Of a stretch of DNA of 64,000 nt, positions 8,697 through 17,434 are shown one piece after another. The notes below the pieces were generated by a model. It searched no databases, had not been told where the DNA came from, and was given only the letters and a program-made list of their open reading frames with translations. This DNA is from CAZOKZ01 sp964580585 (lineage in GTDB: Bacteria > Sumerlaeota > Sumerlaeia > SLMS01 > JAHLLQ01): NCBI GenBank assembly GCA_964580585.1, contig CAZOKZ010000007.1:1-64000 (forward strand), written 5' to 3'. Position 1 is the first letter of the stretch. Each line of letters begins with the position of its first letter. The translations under genes and the position numbers were made by a program.

Positions 8697-9167
8697 TCAC
8701 CCCTTCAGCTTCTTCACCACGTTCACAATCTCGATCGCGGCTTGGGCGGCTTCGGCGCCTTTGTTACCCATTTTGAGGCCCGCGCGTTCCAGCGCTTGTT
8801 CGAGCGTATTCGGCGTCAAAACTCCGAACGTTACCGGCACGCCCGATTGCATGCTCAGCGCGGCGATGCCTTTGGTGGCTTCGGCGGTGATAAATTCGTT
8901 GTGAGGCGTTTCGCCGCGCATCACACACCCGAGGGCGATCACGGCATCCTGGCCTCCGCGCGCAATGACGGCTTGGACGGCGGCGACGAGTTCCCACCCT
9001 CCGGGCACCCAGACCACGGTCAGATCCGTGTCTTTGGCGCCATGACGCACCAGGCAATCGATTGCGCCTTTGAGCAGCGCCTCGGTCACCAGCGAGTTGA
9101 ATCGGCTCACCACCAGGGTGAATTTCATTCCGGCGGCGTTCAGATCGCCTTCGATTACGTTCGGCAT
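8697..9167 (-). CDS. ribH: 6,7-dimethyl-8-ribityllumazine synthase
   Basis: Penultimate enzyme of riboflavin synthesis: it condenses 5-amino-6-ribitylaminouracil with 3,4-dihydroxy-2-butanone 4-phosphate and forms icosahedral or pentameric shells. Length (156 aa) is normal. Family motifs are VVSRFNSLVTEALLKGA, VVWVPGGWEL, ALGCVMRGETPHNEF with the catalytic His, GVLTPNTLEQALERAG and GNKGAEAA. An oddity is GGWEL where most relatives have GAFEI; the position lines the substrate pocket, and Trp is tolerated in some homologues. It is the downstream gene of a ribBA-ribH pair on the same strand, with 117 bp between them. The product of the RibBA butanone-phosphate domain is the direct substrate of this enzyme. 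Confidence 0.95.
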   Translation of the reverse strand: MPNVIEGDLNAAGMKFTLVVSRFNSLVTEALLKGAIDCLVRHGAKDTDLTVVWVPGGWELVAAVQAVIARGGQDAVIALGCVMRGETPHNEFITAEATKGIAALSMQSGVPVTFGVLTPNTLEQALERAGLKMGNKGAEAAQAAIEIVNVVKKLKG

Positions 9168-9284
9168 GGCGGGTTGGGCTCCATCGTCAGTTTAGTTCAC
9201 TCACCCAAGCAGGAAACGGGTGAGGGAGAAAGGCAAAATGCAAGGAATGGATGAAGGATAACGATATTTCGGAATTCCGATCAA

Positions 9285-10568
9285 TCATCCTTCTTCTTTA
9301 CCCGATCCTTCGCATTCGCAGTCTTCGTTATGGTGAAGCAAGGCGTTCGAGCAGTGGTGGACTTCGAGGTTTTTGCGGAAATCATGGCCCATTTTTTCGG
9401 CCTTCGTGCGCAGATACTCGTGATTGTGCTCGTTAGCGCCTGTCTCGATTGGCACGCGGTCGATAATTTCGAGGCCAAAGCCTTTGATACCCACGACCTT
9501 TTTGGGATTATTGGTCAGGATGCGGATACGCTTGAGTCCCAGATCGCGCAGAATTTGTGCACCGATACCGTACTCGCGCAGGTCGGCCTTGAATCCCAGC
9601 TCAATGTTGGCCTCAACGGTGTCGCGGCCCTGCTCCTGCAGGTTGTACGCCATCATCTTAGCGCGCAAACCGATACCGCGGCCTTCCTGATCCATGTAAA
9701 TAATCACCCCGTGGCCTTCTTTGGCGATCATCGCCATGGCGGCTTCAAGCTGGGGCCCGCAATCGCACCGATAGCTCATCAACGTGTCGCCGGTGAAGCA
9801 CTTGCTGTGTACGCGCACCAGGGTTGCGTCATGTTGCGAGGGCTCGCCCATTTCCAGGACGACGTGTTCCTCGCCGTTGAGCAAATTTTCGTACAAGTGC
9901 ATCTTCCACAATCCGTAGGGATTGGGAATAGTGGTGGTAACCACCCGTTTGACAAGCGTTTCGTTTTGCGTGCGCCACGCGATCAGGTCGCGGATCGTCA
10001 GGATTTTCAATCCGTGTTCGTCGGCGAATTTTCTCAGGTCGGGCAGGCGAGCCATCGTGCCGTCGTCGTTCAAAATTTCGCAGATCACGCCGACGGGCGA
10101 GATTTTTGCCAACCGACACAAATCGACGATGGCTTCCGTGTGTCCGGCGCGGACCAGCACGCCGCCATCCTGGGCTCCGAGGGGGAAAATATGTCCGGGG
10201 CGTAGCAAGTCGCTGGGCTTGGCAGCGGGATCGACGAAAACCTTGCATGTGTTGGCTCGATCGGCGGCGCTGATCCCCGTGCCGGCGTTTTTGGCGTCCA
10301 CCGAAACCGTGAAATTCGTAGTCAAATGCGACGTATTATTCATCACCATGGGCTGGAGCTCCAGCTCCTCGAGCCGTTCGCTCGGCGCGGCCACACAGAT
10401 CAGCCCTCGCCCGAATTTTGCCATGAAATTGATCGCCTCGGCGGTGACGAATTCCGCAGCGACGGCGATATCGCCTTCGTTTTCGCGCTGTTCATCGTCG
10501 ATAATGATGACCAATTTGCCAGCGGCAAGGTCCTCGATGGCTTCGGGTATCGTGTACAGTTGCGGCAT
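9285..10568 (-). CDS. ribBA: Bifunctional DHBP synthase / GTP cyclohydrolase II
   Basis: Fusion enzyme (427 aa) supplying both precursors of riboflavin. The N-terminal RibB domain (about 1-200) makes 3,4-dihydroxy-2-butanone 4-phosphate from ribulose 5-phosphate and has IIIDDEQRENEGDIAVAAEF. The C-terminal RibA domain (about 205-400) opens GTP and has a zinc site built from SKCFTGDTL and YRCDCGPQLEAA, plus IIYMDQEGRGIGL. The last 25 residues form a His/Cys/acidic tail (HHCSNALLHHNEDCECEG) not usual in the family, possibly metal-binding. The start at 10568 gives the standard N-terminus. I see no FMN riboswitch in the 111 bp upstream, so regulation is not visible. ribH follows on the same strand. 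Confidence 0.95.
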   Translation of the reverse strand: MPQLYTIPEAIEDLAAGKLVIIIDDEQRENEGDIAVAAEFVTAEAINFMAKFGRGLICVAAPSERLEELELQPMVMNNTSHLTTNFTVSVDAKNAGTGISAADRANTCKVFVDPAAKPSDLLRPGHIFPLGAQDGGVLVRAGHTEAIVDLCRLAKISPVGVICEILNDDGTMARLPDLRKFADEHGLKILTIRDLIAWRTQNETLVKRVVTTTIPNPYGLWKMHLYENLLNGEEHVVLEMGEPSQHDATLVRVHSKCFTGDTLMSYRCDCGPQLEAAMAMIAKEGHGVIIYMDQEGRGIGLRAKMMAYNLQEQGRDTVEANIELGFKADLREYGIGAQILRDLGLKRIRILTNNPKKVVGIKGFGLEIIDRVPIETGANEHNHEYLRTKAEKMGHDFRKNLEVHHCSNALLHHNEDCECEGSGKEEG

Positions 10569-10679
10569 GGTTGCCTCGTCCTGAGATCGGAAATGTGCAG
10601 GGAATCGATGGAGGTCCCTTGCCTGATCGGGGACATCTCAGGCTTCTGAGAAGAGTCTAAGCAACGATTGGACCGCCCG

Positions 10680-11732
10680 TCAATCGATCCCGAGCGAAGC
10701 GGTGGCTCCGGACACCCGCAGGTCCTGGGCAAGGCGGGTTGTGTAAATCTCGGCGCCATGGGCTGTCATGTGTCCGTAATCGAGAAAATCGACCTCTTTC
10801 AGCCCGCAATCGCTGGCGCGTTCGTCAATCACCAGGTACACATGATCGAACTCCGAAACGAATTCTTCCAGGCGTTGACGGAACTGATCTTCAATGTGGG
10901 GACGAACGGCGTCGCGCGCGTCGATGAACACGTTGCGTAACGGGGGACGGACGATAACGACATCCAAGCCGTCCTCGCGTGCCATATTCACCAACTGGCG
11001 CAAACAATCCAGTTCGGTTTCGCTGAATTGAAACTCGGCGTACCGGCCCTCGATTTCGTCGGCTACGTCGATGGTTTCGGGACCGAATTCCGGATCGTCT
11101 CCATCGCGCCAGGCAACGCGCCCCTGCTCATCGATTGCCAGTTTTTTACTTTCTTTCTTCGATGGATCGAGAATCGTTTCGACCCACGGATAATCGTACG
11201 ATCGCCACGCCCAGTTGATCAGCATATCGGCGCGGTTTTTTCCTCGATAGGCACTCCAACGATATTCAAGCGGGGTGAAACGCCTTTCGCGCGTGCCTGG
11301 TTCGTCGTTCAATTGCAGGTTCCACAAATCGATCCCGACAAGTAACAGCCTTGCCTCTTTGAACTGGTCTCGGTTGCGCCGATACATCATGGCGGAATCG
11401 AACAACGAGCCCTCGGTCAGACTGGCATTGAGAACTTTGCCTTCGGCCAGGCCTAATTCCGCTTCCAATGATCGCGGCGGGATGGCGTCGCGCGTGCGGC
11501 TGTTGCCGAGAATCACGACATCGAGCGGCCCGGCTTTGTGGATCACTTTGCGTTCAAGGGCATCGATAATGCCCGCGTCGCTACGGGGCAGACGTTTCCA
11601 GACCCAGTCCTGACGGGCGATGCCGACCTCGATCGCCACCAGCACGCCAAGGCACACCACGACCGCCCATGGACGGAAGCCGCTCAGGTCGAGCGTCTCA
11701 AAACTGAAAATAGATGAAGGGGATCTCTTCAT
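10680..11732 (-). CDS. SGNH/AlgJ-like membrane-anchored acyltransferase or esterase
   Basis: Protein of 350 aa with one N-terminal membrane segment (about residues 20-38) and an extracytoplasmic SGNH-hydrolase-like domain. The putative nucleophile block is VVILGNSRTRDAI (Ser in GNSR). The Asp-His pair typical of block V is in DYGHMTAHGAEIY near the end. Its start overlaps the end of the MBOAT gene by 35 bp, so they are probably translated together. In alginate, cellulose and teichoic-acid systems an MBOAT protein moves an acyl group across the membrane and an SGNH partner places it on the polymer. That role fits here by analogy. The acceptor glycan is unknown. Confidence 0.75.
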   Translation of the reverse strand: MKRSPSSIFSFETLDLSGFRPWAVVVCLGVLVAIEVGIARQDWVWKRLPRSDAGIIDALERKVIHKAGPLDVVILGNSRTRDAIPPRSLEAELGLAEGKVLNASLTEGSLFDSAMMYRRNRDQFKEARLLLVGIDLWNLQLNDEPGTRERRFTPLEYRWSAYRGKNRADMLINWAWRSYDYPWVETILDPSKKESKKLAIDEQGRVAWRDGDDPEFGPETIDVADEIEGRYAEFQFSETELDCLRQLVNMAREDGLDVVIVRPPLRNVFIDARDAVRPHIEDQFRQRLEEFVSEFDHVYLVIDERASDCGLKEVDFLDYGHMTAHGAEIYTTRLAQDLRVSGATASLGID

Positions 11733-13113
11733 TTGTCTTCGTCGCCAGGAGAGTGAAAATCATCAACGCATACGCAAGACCCCGCACCGCCACCGGCCAG
11801 CGTAGCATGATCGTGTGGTTGCGTTTCATGGTTTGAGGAATATCGATAAACAAGAGCATCGCCACGGCATACGCAACGATCTTGGTGGAAACTTTCTCGC
11901 CGTCTTGCGGAATGAAAATTCCGCCGAGCACGTCGAAGGCGTTTTCAAAACTCGAGGCGCGGAAAAATACCCAGGTCACACCGACCAGGAACATTGTCAC
12001 CAGCCACGAGAAGATCATGCCGGGCAAGCGTTTGCTCAGCGAGGGGTTCTCCGCGTTTTTGTGTGGGCCAAATTCGATCCAAAGCTTGTGCGTAATCAGC
12101 GCAACGCCATGCAATCCGCCCCAAATGACGAAAGTCCATGCTGCGCCGTGCCACAATCCGCCGAGTAACATCGTCAGCATCAGGTTGCGATAAACAAACA
12201 TCCGCGAGCCGCGATTTCCGCCGAGTGGTATGTACAAATAATCGCGCAGCCACGTGGAAAGCGAGATGTGCCAGCGGTGCCAGAACTCGGTGATCGTGGT
12301 GGCGAAATACGGGTGGTTGAAGTTTTCCATCAGATCGATGCCGATCATGCGACTGACTCCGCGTGCGATGTCGGTATAGCCCGCAAAGTCGCCGTAAATC
12401 TGGATGGAAAACAACACGACGCTGAGAAACAGCCCCATGGAACTCATGGCGGCGGGATCGTTGAACGCCTCGTCCACATAGGGAGCGACGAAATCGGCAA
12501 TGGCGACTTTGCGCACCAAACCGATCAGCACCAGCAAAGCGCCGGAAGAAAAGTCCTCGGTTGTTACGCGGCGGGGTTTTTCAAACTGAGGAATCAAGTG
12601 CTGGGCACGCTCGATGGGCCCGGCTACGAGTTGTGGAAAGTACGCCACGTAAATGGCAAACGTCAGGAAATTGCGTGTCGGTTCCATTTTTTTGCGATAC
12701 ACGTCAATCGTGTACGCCATGGTCTGGAACGTATAGAAACTAATCCCCACGGGCAGAATAATATTGAGCACTGGGGCGTTGGGTTGCAGTCCGATCGTGT
12801 TGAGCAGGTGGACGGTGGAATCGACGAAGAAGTTGAAATACTTGAAGAAGCCCAAGATGCCAAGATTGGTGATTAAACTCAGCAGAAGCAAATGTTTGCG
12901 GCGAGCTCCCTCGGCTTGGGGAAGTTTCCCACCGACGTAATAATCGATAATCGTCGAAATCCACAGCAGGCTGAGAAATCGCCAGTCCCACCAGCCGTAA
13001 AAAAAATACGACGAAATTAATAACAAAATATTCTGCCAACGGACTTTCAGGCAGATGTATAATGAATAAACAATAAGAAAGAAGAGAGCGAATTCGAGGG
13101 AGTTGAAAACCAT
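11698..13113 (-). CDS. MBOAT family O-acyltransferase (AlgI-like)
   Basis: Polytopic membrane protein of 471 aa with about ten hydrophobic segments. The MBOAT signature includes ATTITEFWHRWHISLSTWLR, then YIPLGGNRGS, then GLWHGAAWTFVIWGGLHG containing the invariant active-site His. Proteins of this type (AlgI, DltB, PatA) pass acyl groups from the cytoplasm to extracytoplasmic polysaccharide. The overlapping SGNH gene downstream and the glycosyltransferase beyond it point to O-acetylation of a surface glycan. The ATG at 13113 gives an N-terminus beginning inside the first membrane helix (FNSLEFALFFLIVYSLY), which is usual for the family. Confidence 0.9.
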   Translation of the reverse strand: MVFNSLEFALFFLIVYSLYICLKVRWQNILLLISSYFFYGWWDWRFLSLLWISTIIDYYVGGKLPQAEGARRKHLLLLSLITNLGILGFFKYFNFFVDSTVHLLNTIGLQPNAPVLNIILPVGISFYTFQTMAYTIDVYRKKMEPTRNFLTFAIYVAYFPQLVAGPIERAQHLIPQFEKPRRVTTEDFSSGALLVLIGLVRKVAIADFVAPYVDEAFNDPAAMSSMGLFLSVVLFSIQIYGDFAGYTDIARGVSRMIGIDLMENFNHPYFATTITEFWHRWHISLSTWLRDYLYIPLGGNRGSRMFVYRNLMLTMLLGGLWHGAAWTFVIWGGLHGVALITHKLWIEFGPHKNAENPSLSKRLPGMIFSWLVTMFLVGVTWVFFRASSFENAFDVLGGIFIPQDGEKVSTKIVAYAVAMLLFIDIPQTMKRNHTIMLRWPVAVRGLAYALMIFTLLATKTNEEIPFIYFQF

Positions 13114-13189
13114 ACAGGGCGTCTCTTCGTTGCAAGGGCGATGGGGGGATCGAAAGATAACGGATGAAAGGTGAAGGAGCCACCGATCA

Positions 13190-13352
13190 TCCCTGGGAAC
13201 GCCGATCTCCTGATCGGCGAAAGTAGTGTATCGGCAAATTAGCTCTTTCGAGACGAATGTACTTTACTTTATTCTGCTTTTTTTCGCGCCTCTGCGCCTC
13301 GGCGCGAGATTGCTTTGCCTATCGCCGATCAGGTGATCGGCAATCCCGGGGA
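13190..13352. repeat. Palindromic intergenic element with nested palindromic arms
   Basis: Two 30-bp arms (13190-13219 and 13323-13352) are inverted copies of each other with about 4 mismatches. Each arm contains its own palindrome (GCCGATCTCCTGATCGGC and GCCGATCAGGTGATCGGC). Between them are about 100 non-coding bases, including a short GC-rich tract near 13282-13310. Just beyond, at 13370-13410, is a run of CTTTGCG/CTTCGCA-type words reminiscent of the MITE arms. This accounts for the whole gap between the MBOAT gene and the glycosyltransferase (13114-13428). Confidence 0.6.
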
Positions 13353-13428
13353 TTCTCCCTTGTTTTTTTCTTTGCGTACCTTCGCATCTTTGCGACTTTG
13401 CGGTTAGATTTTGCATCCTTCATCCTTC

Positions 13429-14505
13429 TTATTGCTTCACCAGTCGCTCATACAGGTCCAGGGTTTTTCTGCACGTGGCTTCCATGCTGTGCTTTTGACC
13501 AATGGCGAGGGCTTCTTCGGACATGATGGATAGAAGGTTGCGATTCTGGGCCAGTTCACCAAGCGTTCGGACCCACAAATCCACATCGAGTTCGAGAGCG
13601 AATCCCGCGTGATGGGCTCCGAGGACTTCCTTGTGAGGCTCGATATCGCTGACCATGAACGGTCGGCGAGCCGAGCATGCTTCGAGAAGCGCGTTGGGAA
13701 ATCCTTCGCGTTTGCTGGCTGAAACATAGAGGTCGGCGTTTTCCAGCCACTCGAAAACGTTGTTGCTGACACCAGGGAGCCGAACGATCTCGGTCAAGCT
13801 CATATCCTTGACCATCCGGTCGATTTCATTCCATTGAGGACCATGGCCTAATAGCGTCAGTTGCACTGGAATGCCTGTTTCATGGCATTGTTTAACAACG
13901 CTGATCAAAAAACCGACTTGTTTGGCGGGAACGAACCGACCCATCCAAAGCAAATCGAGCGGCGAGTTGTTGGGGCGTTTGGCAATGGGTAATGGATTAG
14001 AGGGACCGACCACTCCATTTTGAACGACAGAAATTTTTTCTTTTGGCACACCCAGGCGTGTGAGTGTGTCGCGAACGGTTTCGCCGACGGCTAAAAAAGC
14101 GTCGGGACGATGGATGGATTTTTGCAGACGCGCTTCCTGCCCGGGTCCATCGACCAAAATTTGATTGTGATAACCGTTTACAATTATTGCCCGGCGTGGC
14201 CCCCATGCAAGAGCGTAATTTACCGCCATGCATCCCGCGTACATCTGGCCATGAACCACATCGAAACCTTTGGTTTTTACCAACCGACGTAATTTGAGGA
14301 TCGCCAGGGGATCGAAACGCCCGCGATGTTTGACCAAATGGACGGGAAAGCCTTCGGTGACGAAATCGGGGGCTTGCTTGCCGAGTTCATGGATGCAGCA
14401 GACCTCGCATTCCACTCCCATCTGACGCAATTGCCGAAAGGCGAGTAACATTTGGCGTTGTACGCCGCCGACGCCGAGATGGGAAATGACACGGAGGATT
14501 TTCAT
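13429..14505 (-). CDS. GT-B glycosyltransferase, family 4 type
   Basis: Retaining glycosyltransferase of the GT-B fold (358 aa from ATG 14505), expected to move a sugar from a nucleotide donor to a glycan or lipid in the cytoplasm. The N-terminal acceptor domain starts MKILRVISHLGVGGVQRQML, a classic GT4 opening with the glycine-rich loop. The donor domain carries LDLLWMGRFVPAKQVGFL, a LLGHGPQWNEI strand and the E(x7)E region in SKREGFPNALLEACSA. The frame is open upstream to 14559, but 14505 matches the family start. It lies downstream of an MBOAT/SGNH pair on the same strand, about 315 bp away across a palindromic element, so co-transcription is uncertain. The specific sugar is unknown. Confidence 0.85.
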   Translation of the reverse strand: MKILRVISHLGVGGVQRQMLLAFRQLRQMGVECEVCCIHELGKQAPDFVTEGFPVHLVKHRGRFDPLAILKLRRLVKTKGFDVVHGQMYAGCMAVNYALAWGPRRAIIVNGYHNQILVDGPGQEARLQKSIHRPDAFLAVGETVRDTLTRLGVPKEKISVVQNGVVGPSNPLPIAKRPNNSPLDLLWMGRFVPAKQVGFLISVVKQCHETGIPVQLTLLGHGPQWNEIDRMVKDMSLTEIVRLPGVSNNVFEWLENADLYVSASKREGFPNALLEACSARRPFMVSDIEPHKEVLGAHHAGFALELDVDLWVRTLGELAQNRNLLSIMSEEALAIGQKHSMEATCRKTLDLYERLVKQ

Positions 14506-14855
14506 GGGCAACTCTTCGGGGAAATCGCCGTGGGCAATTACGATGGTAAGTGACGCCATGCTCTCCGGGGGCGTACAATGGCAAGAGAAACCGAATCATT
14601 CGACTGGATTAGCGAGGAGGAATTGAGGACTTTGAGCTCGAGGGAATGACAGGGGCTGGTTCAAGTATTGATAACAAAAATGACTGTAATGCTGAAAAGC
14701 ATCTAAAAATAGTCTTTCTTGTCCGCTTTTGATTGCGGTATTGTAATTTCGTTGTGTAAAATCCAACTAATCTTTCTGGATAGTACCCCTGGCTGTCCAA
14801 ATAACTTCATCAACACGGCGGTTCGAATCGGGATCGGCTGGTATAGGAGCAGATC
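14506..14855. other. Divergent intergenic region
   Basis: 350 bp between the glycosyltransferase start and the secreted propeller gene, with no convincing gene. It is AT-rich in the middle. A possible sigma-70 promoter for the rightward gene is TTGCGG (14733-14738), an 18-base spacer and TAAAAT (14757-14762), about 95 bp before that start. The -35 match is poor, so this is weak. Confidence 0.3.
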
Positions 14856-17219
14856 ATGAGCAGGCAATTGGTGGGATCAGCATGTTTGGGAATAGTTGCT
14901 TTAGGAATTACGTTTGGAATGGGAACGCTGGGCGGTGCATCGAAAGCATGGGCGCATTTTCCCGTCGGCCCGGAAATTCAAGTCAATGAATACACGACAG
15001 GCGATCAGAAACCAGGACTTGAAGGTCGGAAAGTCGTAGGGTTGGATTCGTCAGGTAATATTTTTGTTGTTTGGAACAGTCAGAATCAAGTGTCGGGAAG
15101 TTCCGGCTGGGATGTTTATGCACGGATTTTTGACAACACCGGTGAGCCATTGACATCGGAAATTCTGGTAAACCAGGTTACGGCAAACGATCAGTATAAT
15201 GCCTGTGTAACCGTTCGTCCAAATGGTGAGTTCCTGGTATGCTGGGAAAGCACAAACCAGGATGGGGATATGACCGGTGTTTATGCGCGCCGGTTTAATA
15301 TTAACGGCACACCGTTGGAAAATGAGTTCTTGGTAAATACGTACACCACAGGGGAGCAGTTTCACCCAAAAGCAGTGTATGACACACTCGGAAATTTCAT
15401 TATCATTTGGACAGGCAAAGAATACACTACCAATAACAAGGATGTTTTCGCCAAAAAATATGACACCAATAGAAATGTATTAATCGGGGAAACCGTAATG
15501 AATTCCGATAAGACCACATCTTATCAAACTCAACCTTGCCTTGCGATTGATGGTAATAATAATATTTATATAGCTTGGCAAAACACAGAACCACCGGACT
15601 ATGCTACGGTTGATTGGTATGTACGTAAATTTAATTCGTCATTTGCTCCTTTGACGTCAAGTATTCGTGCAAATACGTATACAACTAATCATCAACAATT
15701 CGGCGATATTGCTGTAAACTCATCCGGACAGGCGGTTGTTGTTTGGCATAGCATCGATCAGGATGGAGACAATTTTGGCGTTTATGGTCAACGCTTCAAT
15801 ACTTCCTTCAGCAAGGTTGGAAGTGAGTTTCAAGTAAATCAATATACGACAAGCTTGCAGGGATTTCCCACTGTTTGGATCGATAATTCGGGTAACTATT
15901 TTATTGCGTATGAGTCCATTATCTCTCCTGAATTGAGAGAAATTTATGGCCGTTTGTATAATTCAAGCGGTGTCGCCCAAACACCGGAATATCGGTTGAA
16001 TTTAACAAATGAAGAGAATCAGCAGTTTCCCGCACTCGCCTTGGATAACAATGGAAATGGAGTTGCTGCATGGACGAGTAGAGGCCAGGATGGTGATGGT
16101 TACGGGATGTATTTCCGACAGATTGAAGGTTCTTCAAATGACGATTATTTGGAAGAATCGAACAATTTGTGTGAGAATGCCCAGCTAATCATTCCAAACA
16201 CTTACACCGGATTGCTTGCAGCCGATGACGATTGGTATGAAATACTTGTTCCAGAGAATAAAAGAATCTCGGTCGATATCGATTTTCTTCATTCTAACGG
16301 AGATCTAGATCTTTATCTTTATGAAGATGATTGTCAATCTCTGGTGGGAAGTTCGGCCACGCTGAATGATACCGAATCCATCACGGGATTTAATTTCGGC
16401 GGCACCGAACGTACATATAAAATTCTTGTTTCCGGTCTTAATTCTTCCTATACCATGACCGTATCGTTCAATGATCTCGAAGATTCTTATGAGGATAACG
16501 AAACCATTAATGATGTTTTGAACGCTTCTCCTTTACCGATGAACGTGTTGGAGCCGAATTTGGCGCTTTTGGACGAAGATTGGTACCGGATTGCGTTATC
16601 GGATTGCGATAATCTGCGCATTACCGTTTTGTTTAATCATTCACAGGGCGATATTAATATTGAGCTCTACGACGCGCGTTGTTATCCTGCCAGCGAGCCT
16701 TTCCGAATTGCTGAAAGTTACTCACAAACGAACAATGAAATTGTCACCTATGTTAATAACACGGGGAACTATGAATTGTTCCTTCGTGTCTATGGCGAGC
16801 AAGGAGCTGCTACGTTATCATCCTATGGCGTCTTGATCGAAACGCTCGGGAACGACGATCCGTATGAACCTAACAGTACCCCATATCAGGACATCCCATT
16901 GGTCTTGGGTCAGCAGTATAACGATCTCGTGGTTAAGGATGACGATTTTTTTACATACGATGTCACGGGTGTCGATTATATCAAAGTCAATGTGGATCAC
17001 TACTTCCACCTGGGACAACTTTACTTCCAGGTACTTGAAGACAACGATTCCTACACCGTCATCAATGGGGGCTCCTCGGCGTTTTATACTCCAAACCAAA
17101 GCGAGATGGAAATGGGAGGAATCTGGGTTGGCGATCGAGAGAGTGTAGTGATTCGTGTTTTCGGTGCCACACGAGGAACGAACTTCTATGATTTACTTGT
17201 AACAGAAGATACCCCGTAA
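14856..17219 (+). CDS. Secreted seven-repeat beta-propeller protein with three PPC-like domains
   Basis: Exported protein of 787 aa. A signal peptide covers about residues 1-34 (cleavage near SKAWA). Residues 40-420 hold about seven repeats of some 55-60 residues, each of the form D-SGN-FVVW-S, then VYARRFN, then E-VNQYTT. The lone N-terminal strand PEIQVNEYTTGDQ matches the last strand of the repeats. That is how a closed seven-bladed propeller is completed. Residues about 440-787 hold three pre-peptidase C-terminal-like beta domains, marked by DDWYEI, DEDWYRI and DDDFFTY. TAGGAG lies 7 bases before the ATG. A strong terminator follows. The function is probably surface binding or structural; no enzyme motif is seen. 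Confidence 0.75.
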   Translation: MSRQLVGSACLGIVALGITFGMGTLGGASKAWAHFPVGPEIQVNEYTTGDQKPGLEGRKVVGLDSSGNIFVVWNSQNQVSGSSGWDVYARIFDNTGEPLTSEILVNQVTANDQYNACVTVRPNGEFLVCWESTNQDGDMTGVYARRFNINGTPLENEFLVNTYTTGEQFHPKAVYDTLGNFIIIWTGKEYTTNNKDVFAKKYDTNRNVLIGETVMNSDKTTSYQTQPCLAIDGNNNIYIAWQNTEPPDYATVDWYVRKFNSSFAPLTSSIRANTYTTNHQQFGDIAVNSSGQAVVVWHSIDQDGDNFGVYGQRFNTSFSKVGSEFQVNQYTTSLQGFPTVWIDNSGNYFIAYESIISPELREIYGRLYNSSGVAQTPEYRLNLTNEENQQFPALALDNNGNGVAAWTSRGQDGDGYGMYFRQIEGSSNDDYLEESNNLCENAQLIIPNTYTGLLAADDDWYEILVPENKRISVDIDFLHSNGDLDLYLYEDDCQSLVGSSATLNDTESITGFNFGGTERTYKILVSGLNSSYTMTVSFNDLEDSYEDNETINDVLNASPLPMNVLEPNLALLDEDWYRIALSDCDNLRITVLFNHSQGDINIELYDARCYPASEPFRIAESYSQTNNEIVTYVNNTGNYELFLRVYGEQGAATLSSYGVLIETLGNDDPYEPNSTPYQDIPLVLGQQYNDLVVKDDDFFTYDVTGVDYIKVNVDHYFHLGQLYFQVLEDNDSYTVINGGSSAFYTPNQSEMEMGGIWVGDRESVVIRVFGATRGTNFYDLLVTEDTP

Positions 17220-17243
17220 AAAAATCTCGATGGGAAAAATATG

Positions 17244-17288
17244 CCGGGGGCGTCCATGTTTGGGATCGTCCCCGGTTCCCTTTTTTTA
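17244..17288 (+). terminator. Rho-independent terminator
   Basis: CCGGGGGCG (17244-17252) pairs with CGTCCCCGG (17267-17275) over nine pairs including one G-U. The loop has 14 bases, and the stem is followed by TTCCC and seven T residues. It lies just after the stop of the secreted propeller gene and should end its transcript. Confidence 0.8.
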
Positions 17289-17434
17289 GTCGCGTTGTTT
17301 TCCGCAAGGCACAACCGCAAGTTCTTTTGAATCTGCCAACTTCCTATTTTCTCACTTGATTCGATGCAAGGCTCTTTGTATGGATGAGATAGATATAATC
17401 CGTATAGTTTGAATTGATATGCATCGAGGAATCA

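Noticed and set aside
10569..10679. Possible FMN riboswitch before ribBA
   Set aside because: The 111-bp leader lacks the conserved AGGG and loop motifs of the FMN aptamer, and is rather short for one.
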